DNA of 64,000 bases. Source: Excoecaria cochinchinensis (taxonomy: Eukaryota > Streptophyta > Magnoliopsida > Malpighiales > Euphorbiaceae). Shown piece by piece: positions 56,086-64,000 of the stretch. The notes beneath the pieces are model-generated. The model did not search any database and was not told where the DNA came from. It saw nothing but the letters and a program-made list of their open reading frames with translations. Every line of letters begins with the position of its first letter. The stretch's first letter is position 1. The stretch is from positions 10,166,501 to 10,230,500 of the forward strand of contig CANTUQ010000031.1 in assembly GCA_947683425.1 (NCBI GenBank). Reading direction: 5' to 3'. The position numbers and the translations under genes are program-made.

Positions 56086-58171
56086 TTATGATTCCGAAAA
56101 TCTGCAGAATTTTGCAAAATCTTTCCTTCCTCAAACTCATTCACAAACACACGAAACACATCCCAAGGTCTCTTACCTCATCTCCAGCCAGTCACACATT
56201 ATTGATAACATAATCCAACATTCGTATCAAGTATTTCAATCAAACACGCCATTAACAATACCCATATACACAATCTATAATAATAACATTATTCGTCAAT
56301 CATATCAATCGCACTCACATTAATTGCATTCGTACATATGGTACGTCATTCTAAGGTTACTCATGAGACCATCACACTATAGCACTCATCAACAAACAAA
56401 CCTTCATGGAGTTATATCTATTCTTAATTACTAGTTAAATCACCAATCTTAATCATATTCATAGGTTTTTCCCAACAATCATTACTTATATAGTCAATTA
56501 ATTACCCTAAACATGCATAATAACTAATGGGAAAGATACGGGATTGATCCGGGTCATCCCTAGACTCAAAAATAAAGAAGAAGAGGCTCAAAACATATTT
56601 TTCTGTCGCGAGGTCGCGACCATTGTCGCGCTCGCGACAGAGGCTCGCCTCAGCTACCAAAACAGACTGCTTTCTACTATAAACTAGTATCGCGAAAACC
56701 GACCTCTAAACCTCATTTTTAGGAAAAGTGGTCTTCTTAACAAATGTTATATTACGTCTTAGCTTTCAAATGAAACAAGTTTCACAGCAATTGGATGTCT
56801 ACAACTCCAGATATACACTCCACAACCCATACTGGTCAAACAACCCGACACAACAGGGACACTACATTTGTAATCAATTTTTCGATGTCTTAGAACGAGA
56901 ATTAGTCCAAGGCTATTTCTGAGACATTTAAAGTAATGGCATTCATGGTTATAATGGTTCAAGAATCGCATGATTTGGAGTTCTATAACTTCCGAAACAG
57001 TGTAATAACCGAAGAAAGGTCCAGTGTATTCTAATCCAGTTTTTCACCCAAAAACCTATTCACATGCAACAATGAGTCATTTGAGCCAACACTCACTACC
57101 ATCATCACAAATCATCACAATACACTCAAGAAGCTTGTATCATACATGAATATACCAAAAATTCTTATACAAATAGAAGAAAGTTTCCCAAACCTGGATT
57201 TGCGATTTAAAACCTCAATCTTCAAGAACCCACTCAATCAAGCCTTAGCTCCTCTTCAAATCATCCAAAACTCGCACAACCAAACCCAATAATCACTAAA
57301 CCAAAACTCTAACTTACTCAAATCGAAAGCAAATTAGAAGAAAAAGAAGTTCAAAGCACAATAACAAAAACCTAACCACTTACCTCTTCAATCTTGCTCC
57401 CAAACTCTTCCAAAATAGATCCAATTCACACCCAACCAAGAGAAAGAACTCAAGAAACGGGAAAGGGAAAAGAAAAGAAAGAGAACGGGAAGGAGAGGAG
57501 GCCAAACGTGATTCTGCCCCTTTCCATTCTTCTTTTCCTATTTCTCTTTCTCATTAAATGCACACACCAACCATACCACTTGTCACCATCCTAAAGGTCC
57601 ACTTGTCATAATCCTATTAAATCCAAGATACATCTTTGACTAATTCCAACCTTGGCACCATACTCACTCCACATACAAACATTTCTTGAATAAAAATCTT
57701 TAAGGTACCATACTTGAGTCACACCAAATCATTTCCTAAAACCCACTTATACCCTACTTCCATACACAACAAGCACACCATAATATTTTCCTCACTTAAC
57801 TTATTTAATTAATTTCTTTGCAAATAAATCCTTACTATCCATATTATTCATGTACAAATTACCGAATTACCCTCACTCATTCCGATCGAACAAGCATATT
57901 CCGACTAGGCCCAGTTCGGGGTGTGACAGGGATGACCCAGGATATAGTGAGGGTTCCCCTGTCCTTCCGAGGAGGAGATCTCTCGGCCGCGTTTCCTTCT
58001 CGGTATCATGAGCTGTGGGGTAGACTACCCATGAAGACCGTTATCCCGAGGTTTGGCAATCATTCTGCATCTTCGACTAGCGAGTACAAGAAGTGGATCC
58101 TTAGTCCAGCCTCTGATAACAGGACCCGAGGGCTCAAGCATCTGATCGGCGAGAGCAGCAGCAGGACTTAG

Positions 58172-58560
58172 CTTAGCCTATATGTGTATTTCTTTTGGTG
58201 CTACATTTCTTTTTAATGCAGAACTAGAGAATGACGAAAGTGAAAAGAATAATATTCATCTTATTTCACGAGTTTTGTGTATATTTCCATAAACTTTCAG
58301 CATACATGATCAGTTTTGGCATTTACTCAGCTGCTTACGCGCTGTCAATACATGAAACCAAATTTTAACAGCATCAACTCCTGTTACCAATCGGCCCTCT
58401 CGGGTTTTCACGATCGGACATTTTCTCTCACGCCTCTAATTTTTGCACAGGATGCCTTTTTTCGGTTTTCACCCTGTCGAGGCGCCCAATTTTAGCATAG
58501 CCACCTTTTTTCGGTTTTCGACTTGCGGGGCATTTTATTCTCTTCTTTTTATTTTGGTCT
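58172..58560. other. Convergent intergenic region of element H with purine tracts
   Basis: Two copies of CCTTTTTTCGGTTTTC (58453-58520) are conserved with element G. They lie where the antisense gene and pol end towards each other. No coding sequence is seen. Confidence 0.6.
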
Positions 58561-58923
58561 TTAGCCGTGGAACCTTTTGAGTCTGTCGACATTGATCGGT
58601 TCTTTGAATTCGTTCCCATCGCTATCTGACAAGATTGCAGCCCCTTTGGACAGCAGCTTCTTAAGGATATACGGCCCTTCCCAGGTAGGTCTGAATTTCC
58701 CCCTGATGTCTGGTATCCCTGGCCTCATCTATTTGAACACCAAGTCCCCTTCTTTCAGCGGATGCTTCCTCACTTTCTTTCCGAAAGTTCTCGCCAACCT
58801 CTTCTGGTATATCTGATTATGATAATAAGCTTTCAGCCTACTCTCATCCAGTAAGTTCAAGTGCTGCAACCTCTGCTGCGCCCATTCGGCTTCCGGGATT
58901 TGGGCCTCCATGACCACCCTTAG
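58561..58923 (-). pseudogene. Element H pol: integrase C-terminus
   Basis: It continues the pol frame after a TGA at 58924-58926. It holds WAQQRLQHLNLLDESRLK and KHPLKEGDLVFK, then a TAG at 58729 where element G has Gln, then a GPY/F-like WEGPYILKKLL. It ends at TAA 58561-58563. No chromodomain is present, as usual for Tat elements. Confidence 0.8.
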
Positions 58924-60939
58924 TCATTTAAGTTCTATCTCTACCGGCAATACTGCTTCTATTCCGTATACCAGGGAAAATGGTGTAGCGCCTGTAGAAG
59001 CCCTTACCGTCGTTCTGTATCCCCACAGGGCAAAGGGTAACTTTTTAGCCCAGTCCTTGTAGGTTTGGACCATCTTGGACAAGATCTTCTTCACATTATT
59101 ATTGGCGACTTCTACTGCTCCATTCGCTTGCGGTCGGTAGGGAGAGGATTTATGATGCTCAACACCATATTTCTCGAGAAGTTTTCTGGTTTCTCCCATG
59201 AACTGCACCCCATTATTAGACACTATGTGATGAGGGAGGCCATATCTGCAGATCAAATTCCTCTCTATGAACTTGGCCATGTCCCTTGCGTCAATTTTCT
59301 TGAAGGATTCTACCTCGACCCATTTGGTGAAATAGTCGATCGCGACTATGATGTATCTGTGCCCATTGGACGCCGTAGGGCGAATCTCTCCAATGGTATC
59401 TATCCCCCAAGCAGCAAACGGCCAAGGTGATGTCAGGTTATGTAGTTCTGATACCGGCAGGTGTCTCAGGTCTGCGTACTGTTGGCACAACTGACATTGT
59501 TTGACATACTTCGAGCAATCAGTGTTTATCGTAAGCCAATAAAAGCCTTGTCTCATGATCTTCTTGGCCAAGGTCAAACCATTCATGTGGGCCCCACAGA
59601 CACCTGCATGGGTTTCTTCCATTATCTTGCGTGCTTCTCTTTCATTCAAGCACCTGAGCTGGATCCCATCTGACCGTCTTTTGTACAACACCCCTTCTAA
59701 GGATATGAACTGAGTAGATAACTTACGTATCATCCTCTGGTCTTTTTCAGTGGCTTCCTCTGGAAATTTATTGTTTTCCAAGTAATTCATGATATCAAAG
59801 TACCATGGCTTCCTATCTGACTCCTCTACTTCCATTACAGGCTCGATTTTAAAACTAGGCTTATCAGAGCTCAAAATTAGCACCGGCTTCATGGCCACTC
59901 CTTCAGGGTTATCCCACATTGACACTAAGGTTGCCAATGCATCAGCCAGACGGTTCTCATCTCTAGGCACAAAGTGGAAAGTGCAAGTCTCAAACTGCCC
60001 ACACATCCCTTTCAGATATTGAACATAGGGGACCAGTCGTTCTTCTTTTACAGCCCACTCACCTTGGATCTGGTTTATTACCAAGGACGAGTCACCAAAT
60101 AACTCTACGTTCCTTGCCCCCAACACAGCTAGAGCTTCTAACCCGAAGGTGCACGCTTTGTATTCAGCTTCATTGTTGGTTGCTTTGTATCTCAGCTTCT
60201 TAGCAAGAGGAAGTATTTCATTATCTGGGGTTGTCAAGATGATCCCGACTCCGGCTCCTTTGTTATTCACTGCCCCGTCAAAGTGCAACTGCCATCCCTG
60301 AACAGAAATCGTGCCTATGCTCTCGTCAGGAAAGGTAAACTCGGGGGTGTCCCCTTGGATAGGATGTTCAGCAAGAAATTCGGCTACAGCTCGCCCCTTA
60401 ATAGTCTTGCGGGTGATGTATTGCACATCAAACTCTTGTAGCAAGAGCAGCCACCTCCCCATCTTTCCAAGCAAAGACGGTGCCTCCTGCAAATATCTTA
60501 ACGGATTTTGCTTGGCTACTGGCTGAACTTTGTATGAGTGGAAGTAATGTCTCAGCTTCTTTGACGCCCAAATCACTTCGAGGCAGATCTTCTCCACTTC
60601 AGCATATTTTATTTCATAAGGCAAGAACTTCTTATTGAGGTAGTAAATCGCAAACTCCACCCCAAATTCATCCTCTTGAGCCATCATGGCGCCCACTGAA
60701 CCGTCTTCCACTGCCAAGTACAGAATAAGCGGTATGACAGGTTGTGGAGGCCTTAGCACTGGCAGATTTAACAGATATTCCCTGATATTATCAAAGGCTC
60801 TTTGGTAGTCTTCGTTCCAGACTACGGGCTGATTCTTTCTAAGCAGCTTAAAAACAGGTTCGCATATCGAAGTGAGCTTGGTAATAAACCGGCTAACATA
60901 CTGCAGCTTGCCCAGGAAACTCCTTACATCCTTCTCTTT
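58924..60939 (-). CDS. Element H pol: RNase H, second RNase H, integrase
   Basis: The frame opens after TAA 60940-60942 and has its first Met at 60759 (611 residues). The first RNase H has YLAVEDGSVGAMMAQ and IWASKKLRHYF. The second, archaeal-type RNase H (HFDGAVNNKGAGVGIIL, NNEAEYKACTFGLEAL, FGDSSLVINQI) is the hallmark of the Tat lineage. The integrase zinc region reads HAGVCGAHMNG and CQLCQQ. In the core, WGIDTIGE and GAVEVANNN keep Asp and Glu, but the middle catalytic Asp is Asn (IVSNNGVQF, codon 59215-59217). The enzyme would be inactive. Element G still has Asp there. Confidence 0.9.
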   Translation of the reverse strand, partial: KEKDVRSFLGKLQYVSRFITKLTSICEPVFKLLRKNQPVVWNEDYQRAFDNIREYLLNLPVLRPPQPVIPLILYLAVEDGSVGAMMAQEDEFGVEFAIYYLNKKFLPYEIKYAEVEKICLEVIWASKKLRHYFHSYKVQPVAKQNPLRYLQEAPSLLGKMGRWLLLLQEFDVQYITRKTIKGRAVAEFLAEHPIQGDTPEFTFPDESIGTISVQGWQLHFDGAVNNKGAGVGIILTTPDNEILPLAKKLRYKATNNEAEYKACTFGLEALAVLGARNVELFGDSSLVINQIQGEWAVKEERLVPYVQYLKGMCGQFETCTFHFVPRDENRLADALATLVSMWDNPEGVAMKPVLILSSDKPSFKIEPVMEVEESDRKPWYFDIMNYLENNKFPEEATEKDQRMIRKLSTQFISLEGVLYKRRSDGIQLRCLNEREARKIMEETHAGVCGAHMNGLTLAKKIMRQGFYWLTINTDCSKYVKQCQLCQQYADLRHLPVSELHNLTSPWPFAAWGIDTIGEIRPTASNGHRYIIVAIDYFTKWVEVESFKKIDARDMAKFIERNLICRYGLPHHIVSNNGVQFMGETRKLLEKYGVEHHKSSPYRPQANGAVEVANNNVKKILSKMVQTYKDWAKKLPFALWGYRTTVRASTGATPFSLVYGIEAVLPVEIELK

Positions 60940-63900
60940 TTATGGCACAGGCATCTCTCTGATAGCTTTCACCTTGTCTGGGTCAATTTCTATCCCCCTC
61001 TGGCTGACGACATGTCCCAACAGCTTTCTTGAAGTCACTCCGAAAATGCACTTCTTGGGGTTAAGTCGCAGATTATACTTATCGATCCTAGTGAAGAATT
61101 TCTCTAGAGCTTCAAAGTGTCCCTCTCGGGTGGCTGATTTGACCATCATGTCATCGACATACACCTCCACTTCTTTATGAATCAGGTCACTTAAGATCTT
61201 GGTCGCCATTCTCTGATATGTGGCCCCTGCATTCTTCAGGCCGAAAGGCATGACCTGATAGGTATAGGTGCCCCACTCTGTGATAAAAGTAGTTTTAACC
61301 CGGTCAGCTATCTTGTTCAGGATCTGGTTGTAGCCCACATAACCGTCCCCAAAGTTGTACATCGCGCAATTGGCGGCACTGTCTATCAATACATCAATAT
61401 GGGGTAGTGGAAAATCATCTTTAGGGCAGGCTTTGTTAAGATCTCGATAATCCACACACACCCTGACCTTTCCGTTCTTCTTTGCTACAGGGACCAAATT
61501 TGCCAGCCATGTAGGATACTGGACTTCCACGAGGAACTTGGCTTCAATCTGCTGTCGAATTTCCTCCTTAACCTTGTCAGCCCATTCTGGTCTTAGCCTT
61601 CTCAACTTCTGCTTCACAGGCTTGCAATCTGGGTAAGTCGGGATGGCATGCTCCGCCACATCTCGGTCAATCCTCGGCATGTCCTCGTAGGTCCAGGCAA
61701 AGACTTTTTCATGTTTTCTTATTATTCTCTCAAAATTTTTTCTCTCCTCAGGAGTTATGTTTGATGCTATTAGAATTTCTCTCGGATTTTCCGAGGTTCC
61801 AAGATTAAAAGGCGTTGTGCCAGTGGAGTCAATGTCAAAAATTGATGGAATATGATCATGTTCATGCATGTTGAAATCATTAGAAACATCGCACAAATAA
61901 GTGAAATTGTTTATCTTATTAATAATATTATAGTTATCATTTACATCATAAAAGAGTTCTGGAATAAAAAGACAATCTAGGCTAGAGTCTTCTTTCGCCA
62001 CTCCCGAGGTTGATGCTGTTGCAGCTTGCTCACTAACTTTCTGATTTAGCAAAGGCCCTTCAGGCACATCGGGGGAAATCCTCAAATCTTCGACTTTCCG
62101 CCCTAACTCTGCTATCTTCTCCTTCCCCTTCAGCCTGGCAGTTACCATCTTTTCAGTAACGACCTCCTCAAGCTCGCACTTGTCCCAAATAACACCCTGA
62201 GCCATGACTTCCTCATCCCAAAAGTCTTCAGCAATCTTGACGAACCCGACATGCCAGTCATACACATCATTAAAAATCTCGAAGCCAGGGACAATCTTCC
62301 CCTCTACCCATTGCGGCTCATCTTCACCAGTATATGCACAAACTGAGGATGCTGGCACAAAGCTCTCTGAAATGTGGGGGATCTTGTCTGGCACCCTCTT
62401 CTTGCCGAAGCCACCTCTATACCCTAGGCCTTTCCGGTTCTTCTGCCCTCGAGTGGTGATTGCGGTCTGCAATCCTTGGGAGTTTCTGCCCAATCCAGCC
62501 CCGGGAAGATAATGCTTCTTCTTCATCATATTAACCACAGCTGGGCTATCCACTGACCCGTACTCCTCCCTTATCATAGACACGTGGAAGCCGCTGAATG
62601 GCTGATTGGCAATTTCCAGCGCTGAGACCTGGTTTTCCCTGGCCGCCTTGATAGTCACCACCTCCCCTTCGTGTGGGAACCTTATCATCTGATGCAGTGT
62701 GGATGGCACTCCCCCTAATTTATGAAACCAGGGTCTCCCAAGCAAAGCTGAGAAGTTAGCAGGGATGGGCAGAACTACAAATTCAACCTCTACTTCGATA
62801 GGTCCTGTCTTGACCAAAGTCTTGAAGGTTCCTGAGGCTTGCCTCCTCGAGTTATCGTAGGCTGTGATAGTCTGATCTAATCCGCTGACCATATCCTCGC
62901 TTAAACCAAAAGCTTGCAAAGCTATCAAAGGGCACACATTGATAGAAGACCCGTCGTCCACCATAACACAAGCGGTGTGCTTATAGTTAATCTGCGCTTT
63001 AATGTACAAGGGTCGGTTGTGGTTGCGTCCTTCAACAGGTAGGTCGGCGTCAGAAAAGACCAACCTCTCCTCGGATCCTCCCTTAATTAAACCCAAAAGT
63101 TTCGACGGGGACATAGTGGTGGCGACTGTGGCCTCAACCAAAGCTTCTACTACCTTCTGCCTATGAGAGGGGGATTGCCTCAACAGATCCCAGATGGATA
63201 TTTGAGCCGCAGTTTTCTTCAACTGTCTGACAATCTGCCCCTCCTCTGGCTCTTTCTCTGCTGATGGCTGTACCGGCTCAGGTAGCTTCGTAATCTCGGG
63301 GATCACCCTTCCACTCCTCGTCACAGTGCTTATCTCTCCTTCGTCTCCATCGGAGCCCCACAAATCAAGGTTCAACCCTTCTTCATCCTCGGCTTCTCCA
63401 CCGTTTTCACTGCTAGACCAGCAATCAAGGGTTGCCACAACTGCTTTCTCCTTCCTATCCTCGGAATTACCAGCAGCGGACTTCTCACTCCCATACAGAT
63501 CTTGTAGCACGTACCACTCTGGCAGGCTAGATTGGATCATAAACACGGGTGGTGGTACGACATTGTAACCGGGCTTCTTCTCAGTTTCTCTCTTCTCAGG
63601 GTCAGAGATCTGCTTGCTATCAATCAAGTCTTGGATAGAGTGCCGGAGCGCCTTGCATTTATCAGTGATATGACCTGAGTGCTGGTGGAATGCACAGAAT
63701 TCGTTATCCTTATGTCCTGGTTTCCCTTGTGTTAAAGCTGGCCTAGGAGTCAGAGGGCGCAATTGTCCCTCCTTCATCAACCTCCTCAGGACCCAGGATA
63801 ATGGTCTTCCCAAGTTCGAAAACTTCCTCTGGGTGGTTACCTCGGTAGCAGAGACTTCACCCATTCTTCTAGTGCTGTTACTGGGACCCGCCGGCCTGCT

Positions 63901-64000
63901 GGTTCCTTGACCGGAGTTAGCCCTTTTGGCGAAATTGTCATTGTTAGCTTTCCGGGTTAAGAACTTTCCCTCTGCTTCGATGGCTATATCTTTGAGAGAC
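60940..64000 (-). CDS. Element H gag (C-part), protease, G-patch and reverse transcriptase, partial
   Basis: The frame is open from the window edge to TAA 60940. Residues here are counted from the first Met at 63864. A CX2HX4HX4C-like zinc motif (CAFHQHSGHITDKC, 57-70) ends gag. The protease has DDGSSIN (303-309) and LLGRPWF (374-380). A G-patch-like segment spans 450-490 (PGAGLGRNSQG, KGLGYRGGFG). RT spans about 780-974, with RVCVDYRDLNKACPKDDFPLP, FGDGYVGYNQ and catalytic YVDD at 902-905. The TAA falls in the linker to RNase H. The layout (G-patch between protease and RT, DDGSS protease) fits the Tat lineage. The frame continues past the edge. Confidence 0.9.
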   Translation of the reverse strand, partial: SLKDIAIEAEGKFLTRKANNDNFAKRANSGQGTSRPAGPSNSTRRMGEVSATEVTTQRKFSNLGRPLSWVLRRLMKEGQLRPLTPRPALTQGKPGHKDNEFCAFHQHSGHITDKCKALRHSIQDLIDSKQISDPEKRETEKKPGYNVVPPPVFMIQSSLPEWYVLQDLYGSEKSAAGNSEDRKEKAVVATLDCWSSSENGGEAEDEEGLNLDLWGSDGDEGEISTVTRSGRVIPEITKLPEPVQPSAEKEPEEGQIVRQLKKTAAQISIWDLLRQSPSHRQKVVEALVEATVATTMSPSKLLGLIKGGSEERLVFSDADLPVEGRNHNRPLYIKAQINYKHTACVMVDDGSSINVCPLIALQAFGLSEDMVSGLDQTITAYDNSRRQASGTFKTLVKTGPIEVEVEFVVLPIPANFSALLGRPWFHKLGGVPSTLHQMIRFPHEGEVVTIKAARENQVSALEIANQPFSGFHVSMIREEYGSVDSPAVVNMMKKKHYLPGAGLGRNSQGLQTAITTRGQKNRKGLGYRGGFGKKRVPDKIPHISESFVPASSVCAYTGEDEPQWVEGKIVPGFEIFNDVYDWHVGFVKIAEDFWDEEVMAQGVIWDKCELEEVVTEKMVTARLKGKEKIAELGRKVEDLRISPDVPEGPLLNQKVSEQAATASTSGVAKEDSSLDCLFIPELFYDVNDNYNIINKINNFTYLCDVSNDFNMHEHDHIPSIFDIDSTGTTPFNLGTSENPREILIASNITPEERKNFERIIRKHEKVFAWTYEDMPRIDRDVAEHAIPTYPDCKPVKQKLRRLRPEWADKVKEEIRQQIEAKFLVEVQYPTWLANLVPVAKKNGKVRVCVDYRDLNKACPKDDFPLPHIDVLIDSAANCAMYNFGDGYVGYNQILNKIADRVKTTFITEWGTYTYQVMPFGLKNAGATYQRMATKILSDLIHKEVEVYVDDMMVKSATREGHFEALEKFFTRIDKYNLRLNPKKCIFGVTSRKLLGHVVSQRGIEIDPDKVKAIREMPVP

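Larger units (their letters stand above)
54018..57928 (-). mobile_element. Solo LTR I (chromovirus type)
   Basis: It is 3,911 bp, TGTAACACCCC..GGTGTGACA, with a perfect duplication GGGAT (54013-54017 and 57929-57933), inserted in exon 2 of the element H antisense gene. It has the double hairpin at 54429-54466 and a GTCGCG/CGCGAC palindrome array. Open frames in the array region (55638-56323) are low-complexity Arg/Ala/Asp readings of the palindromes, not genes. Confidence 0.92.
52952..58171 (+). pseudogene. Antisense extra gene of element H, DUF7745/plant-mobile-domain-like, split by solo LTR I
   Basis: The chosen ATG (52952) matches the start in element G and lies 66 bp after a TATA box; an upstream in-frame start at 52874 precedes the TATA box. 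Exon 1 (to 53575) has LLAATHFWNPRFHVFQF, LPEDLASILG and LAETILGLDAV. A 155-bp intron (53576-53730, GC..AG) follows. Exon 2 (53731-54017 and 57934-58171) has LQEKLKMLSEP, DISFTSAWLPLS, CVPLCGL and SYR-like tail EYKKWILSP. A TAG at 54007 stands where element G has a Gln. Solo LTR I splits exon 2. DUF7745 proteins are plant-specific and often found in transposons. Function unknown. Confidence 0.78.
46673..64000 (-). mobile_element. Element H: Tat-lineage retrotransposon with extra genes, runs off the edge
   Basis: The 3' LTR is 46673-48713 (2,041 bp) and is inserted in RNase H of element G (left flank GGTAG). Then follow, in minus orientation, the polypurine tract, a tandem-repeat 3' UTR, a sense extra gene (49680-51730), an antisense extra gene (52952-58171, itself split by solo LTR I) and gag-pol (58561 to the edge). 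The LTR family is that of solo LTR D. Confidence 0.9.

Noticed and set aside
55638..56323. Overlapping open frames of 170-213 codons on both strands
   Set aside because: They translate the CpG palindrome array into Arg/Ala/Asp-Arg repeats, occur on both strands at once and match no family.
1..64000. Host genes, rRNA, tRNA genes or organelle DNA
   Set aside because: All recognisable coding sequence belongs to transposable elements. The only tRNA-like matches are primer sites of 12-18 bases.

Overview
This window is plant nuclear DNA made almost entirely of nested LTR retrotransposons. I recognise no host gene, rRNA, tRNA gene or CRISPR array. The plant assignment rests on Ty3/gypsy chromovirus and Tat-lineage proteins, initiator-Met tRNA primer sites, a CACTA-type terminus, and introns and TATA boxes. 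It looks like gene-poor heterochromatin of an angiosperm. No species is claimed.

Layout, left to right. 1-1817: end of an LTR, primer site and gag remnant of a chromovirus-like element. 1818-3418: one end of a CACTA DNA transposon. 3419-5039, continuing at 25331-26476: an old minus-strand LTR. It is split by a solo LTR (5040-25325, duplication CTTAG). That solo LTR is split by element A (6391-25046, duplication ATTGT), a non-autonomous element with 4.2-kb LTRs around only 501 bp. The 3' LTR of A is split by element B (13126-22832, minus strand, duplication AATGG), an almost intact chromodomain Ty3/gypsy element. 26470-32040: gag remnant and 5' LTR of another old minus-strand element (O1), holding solo LTR D (28010-30029, duplication TACCG). 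32041-64000: three Tat-lineage elements inside one another. E (plus strand, LTR and gag) is cut by G (minus strand), G by H (minus strand, running off the right edge), and H by solo LTR I (54018-57928, duplication GGGAT).

Element B keeps gag, protease, RT, RNase H, integrase and chromodomain in one frame, broken by only two stop codons. G and H keep gag, protease, G-patch, RT, two RNase H domains and integrase. Between pol and the 3' LTR each also carries two extra genes: an antisense, intron-bearing DUF7745/plant-mobile-domain-like gene, and a sense gene resembling Athila ORF1. The two are transcribed apart from a shared short promoter region with two opposed TATA boxes.

Three structural themes recur. 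(1) A pair of exactly abutting hairpins lies 290-510 bp from the 3' end of six chromovirus-type LTR families, with covarying stems. (2) Several LTR families carry arrays of CpG-rich palindromes, each with its own sequence. (3) In the Tat elements one palindrome type (GACGGGC..GCCCGTC) lies just upstream of the LTR TATA box and also fills the internal divergent promoter. Most stop codons in the element genes fit C-to-T (or G-to-A) decay.
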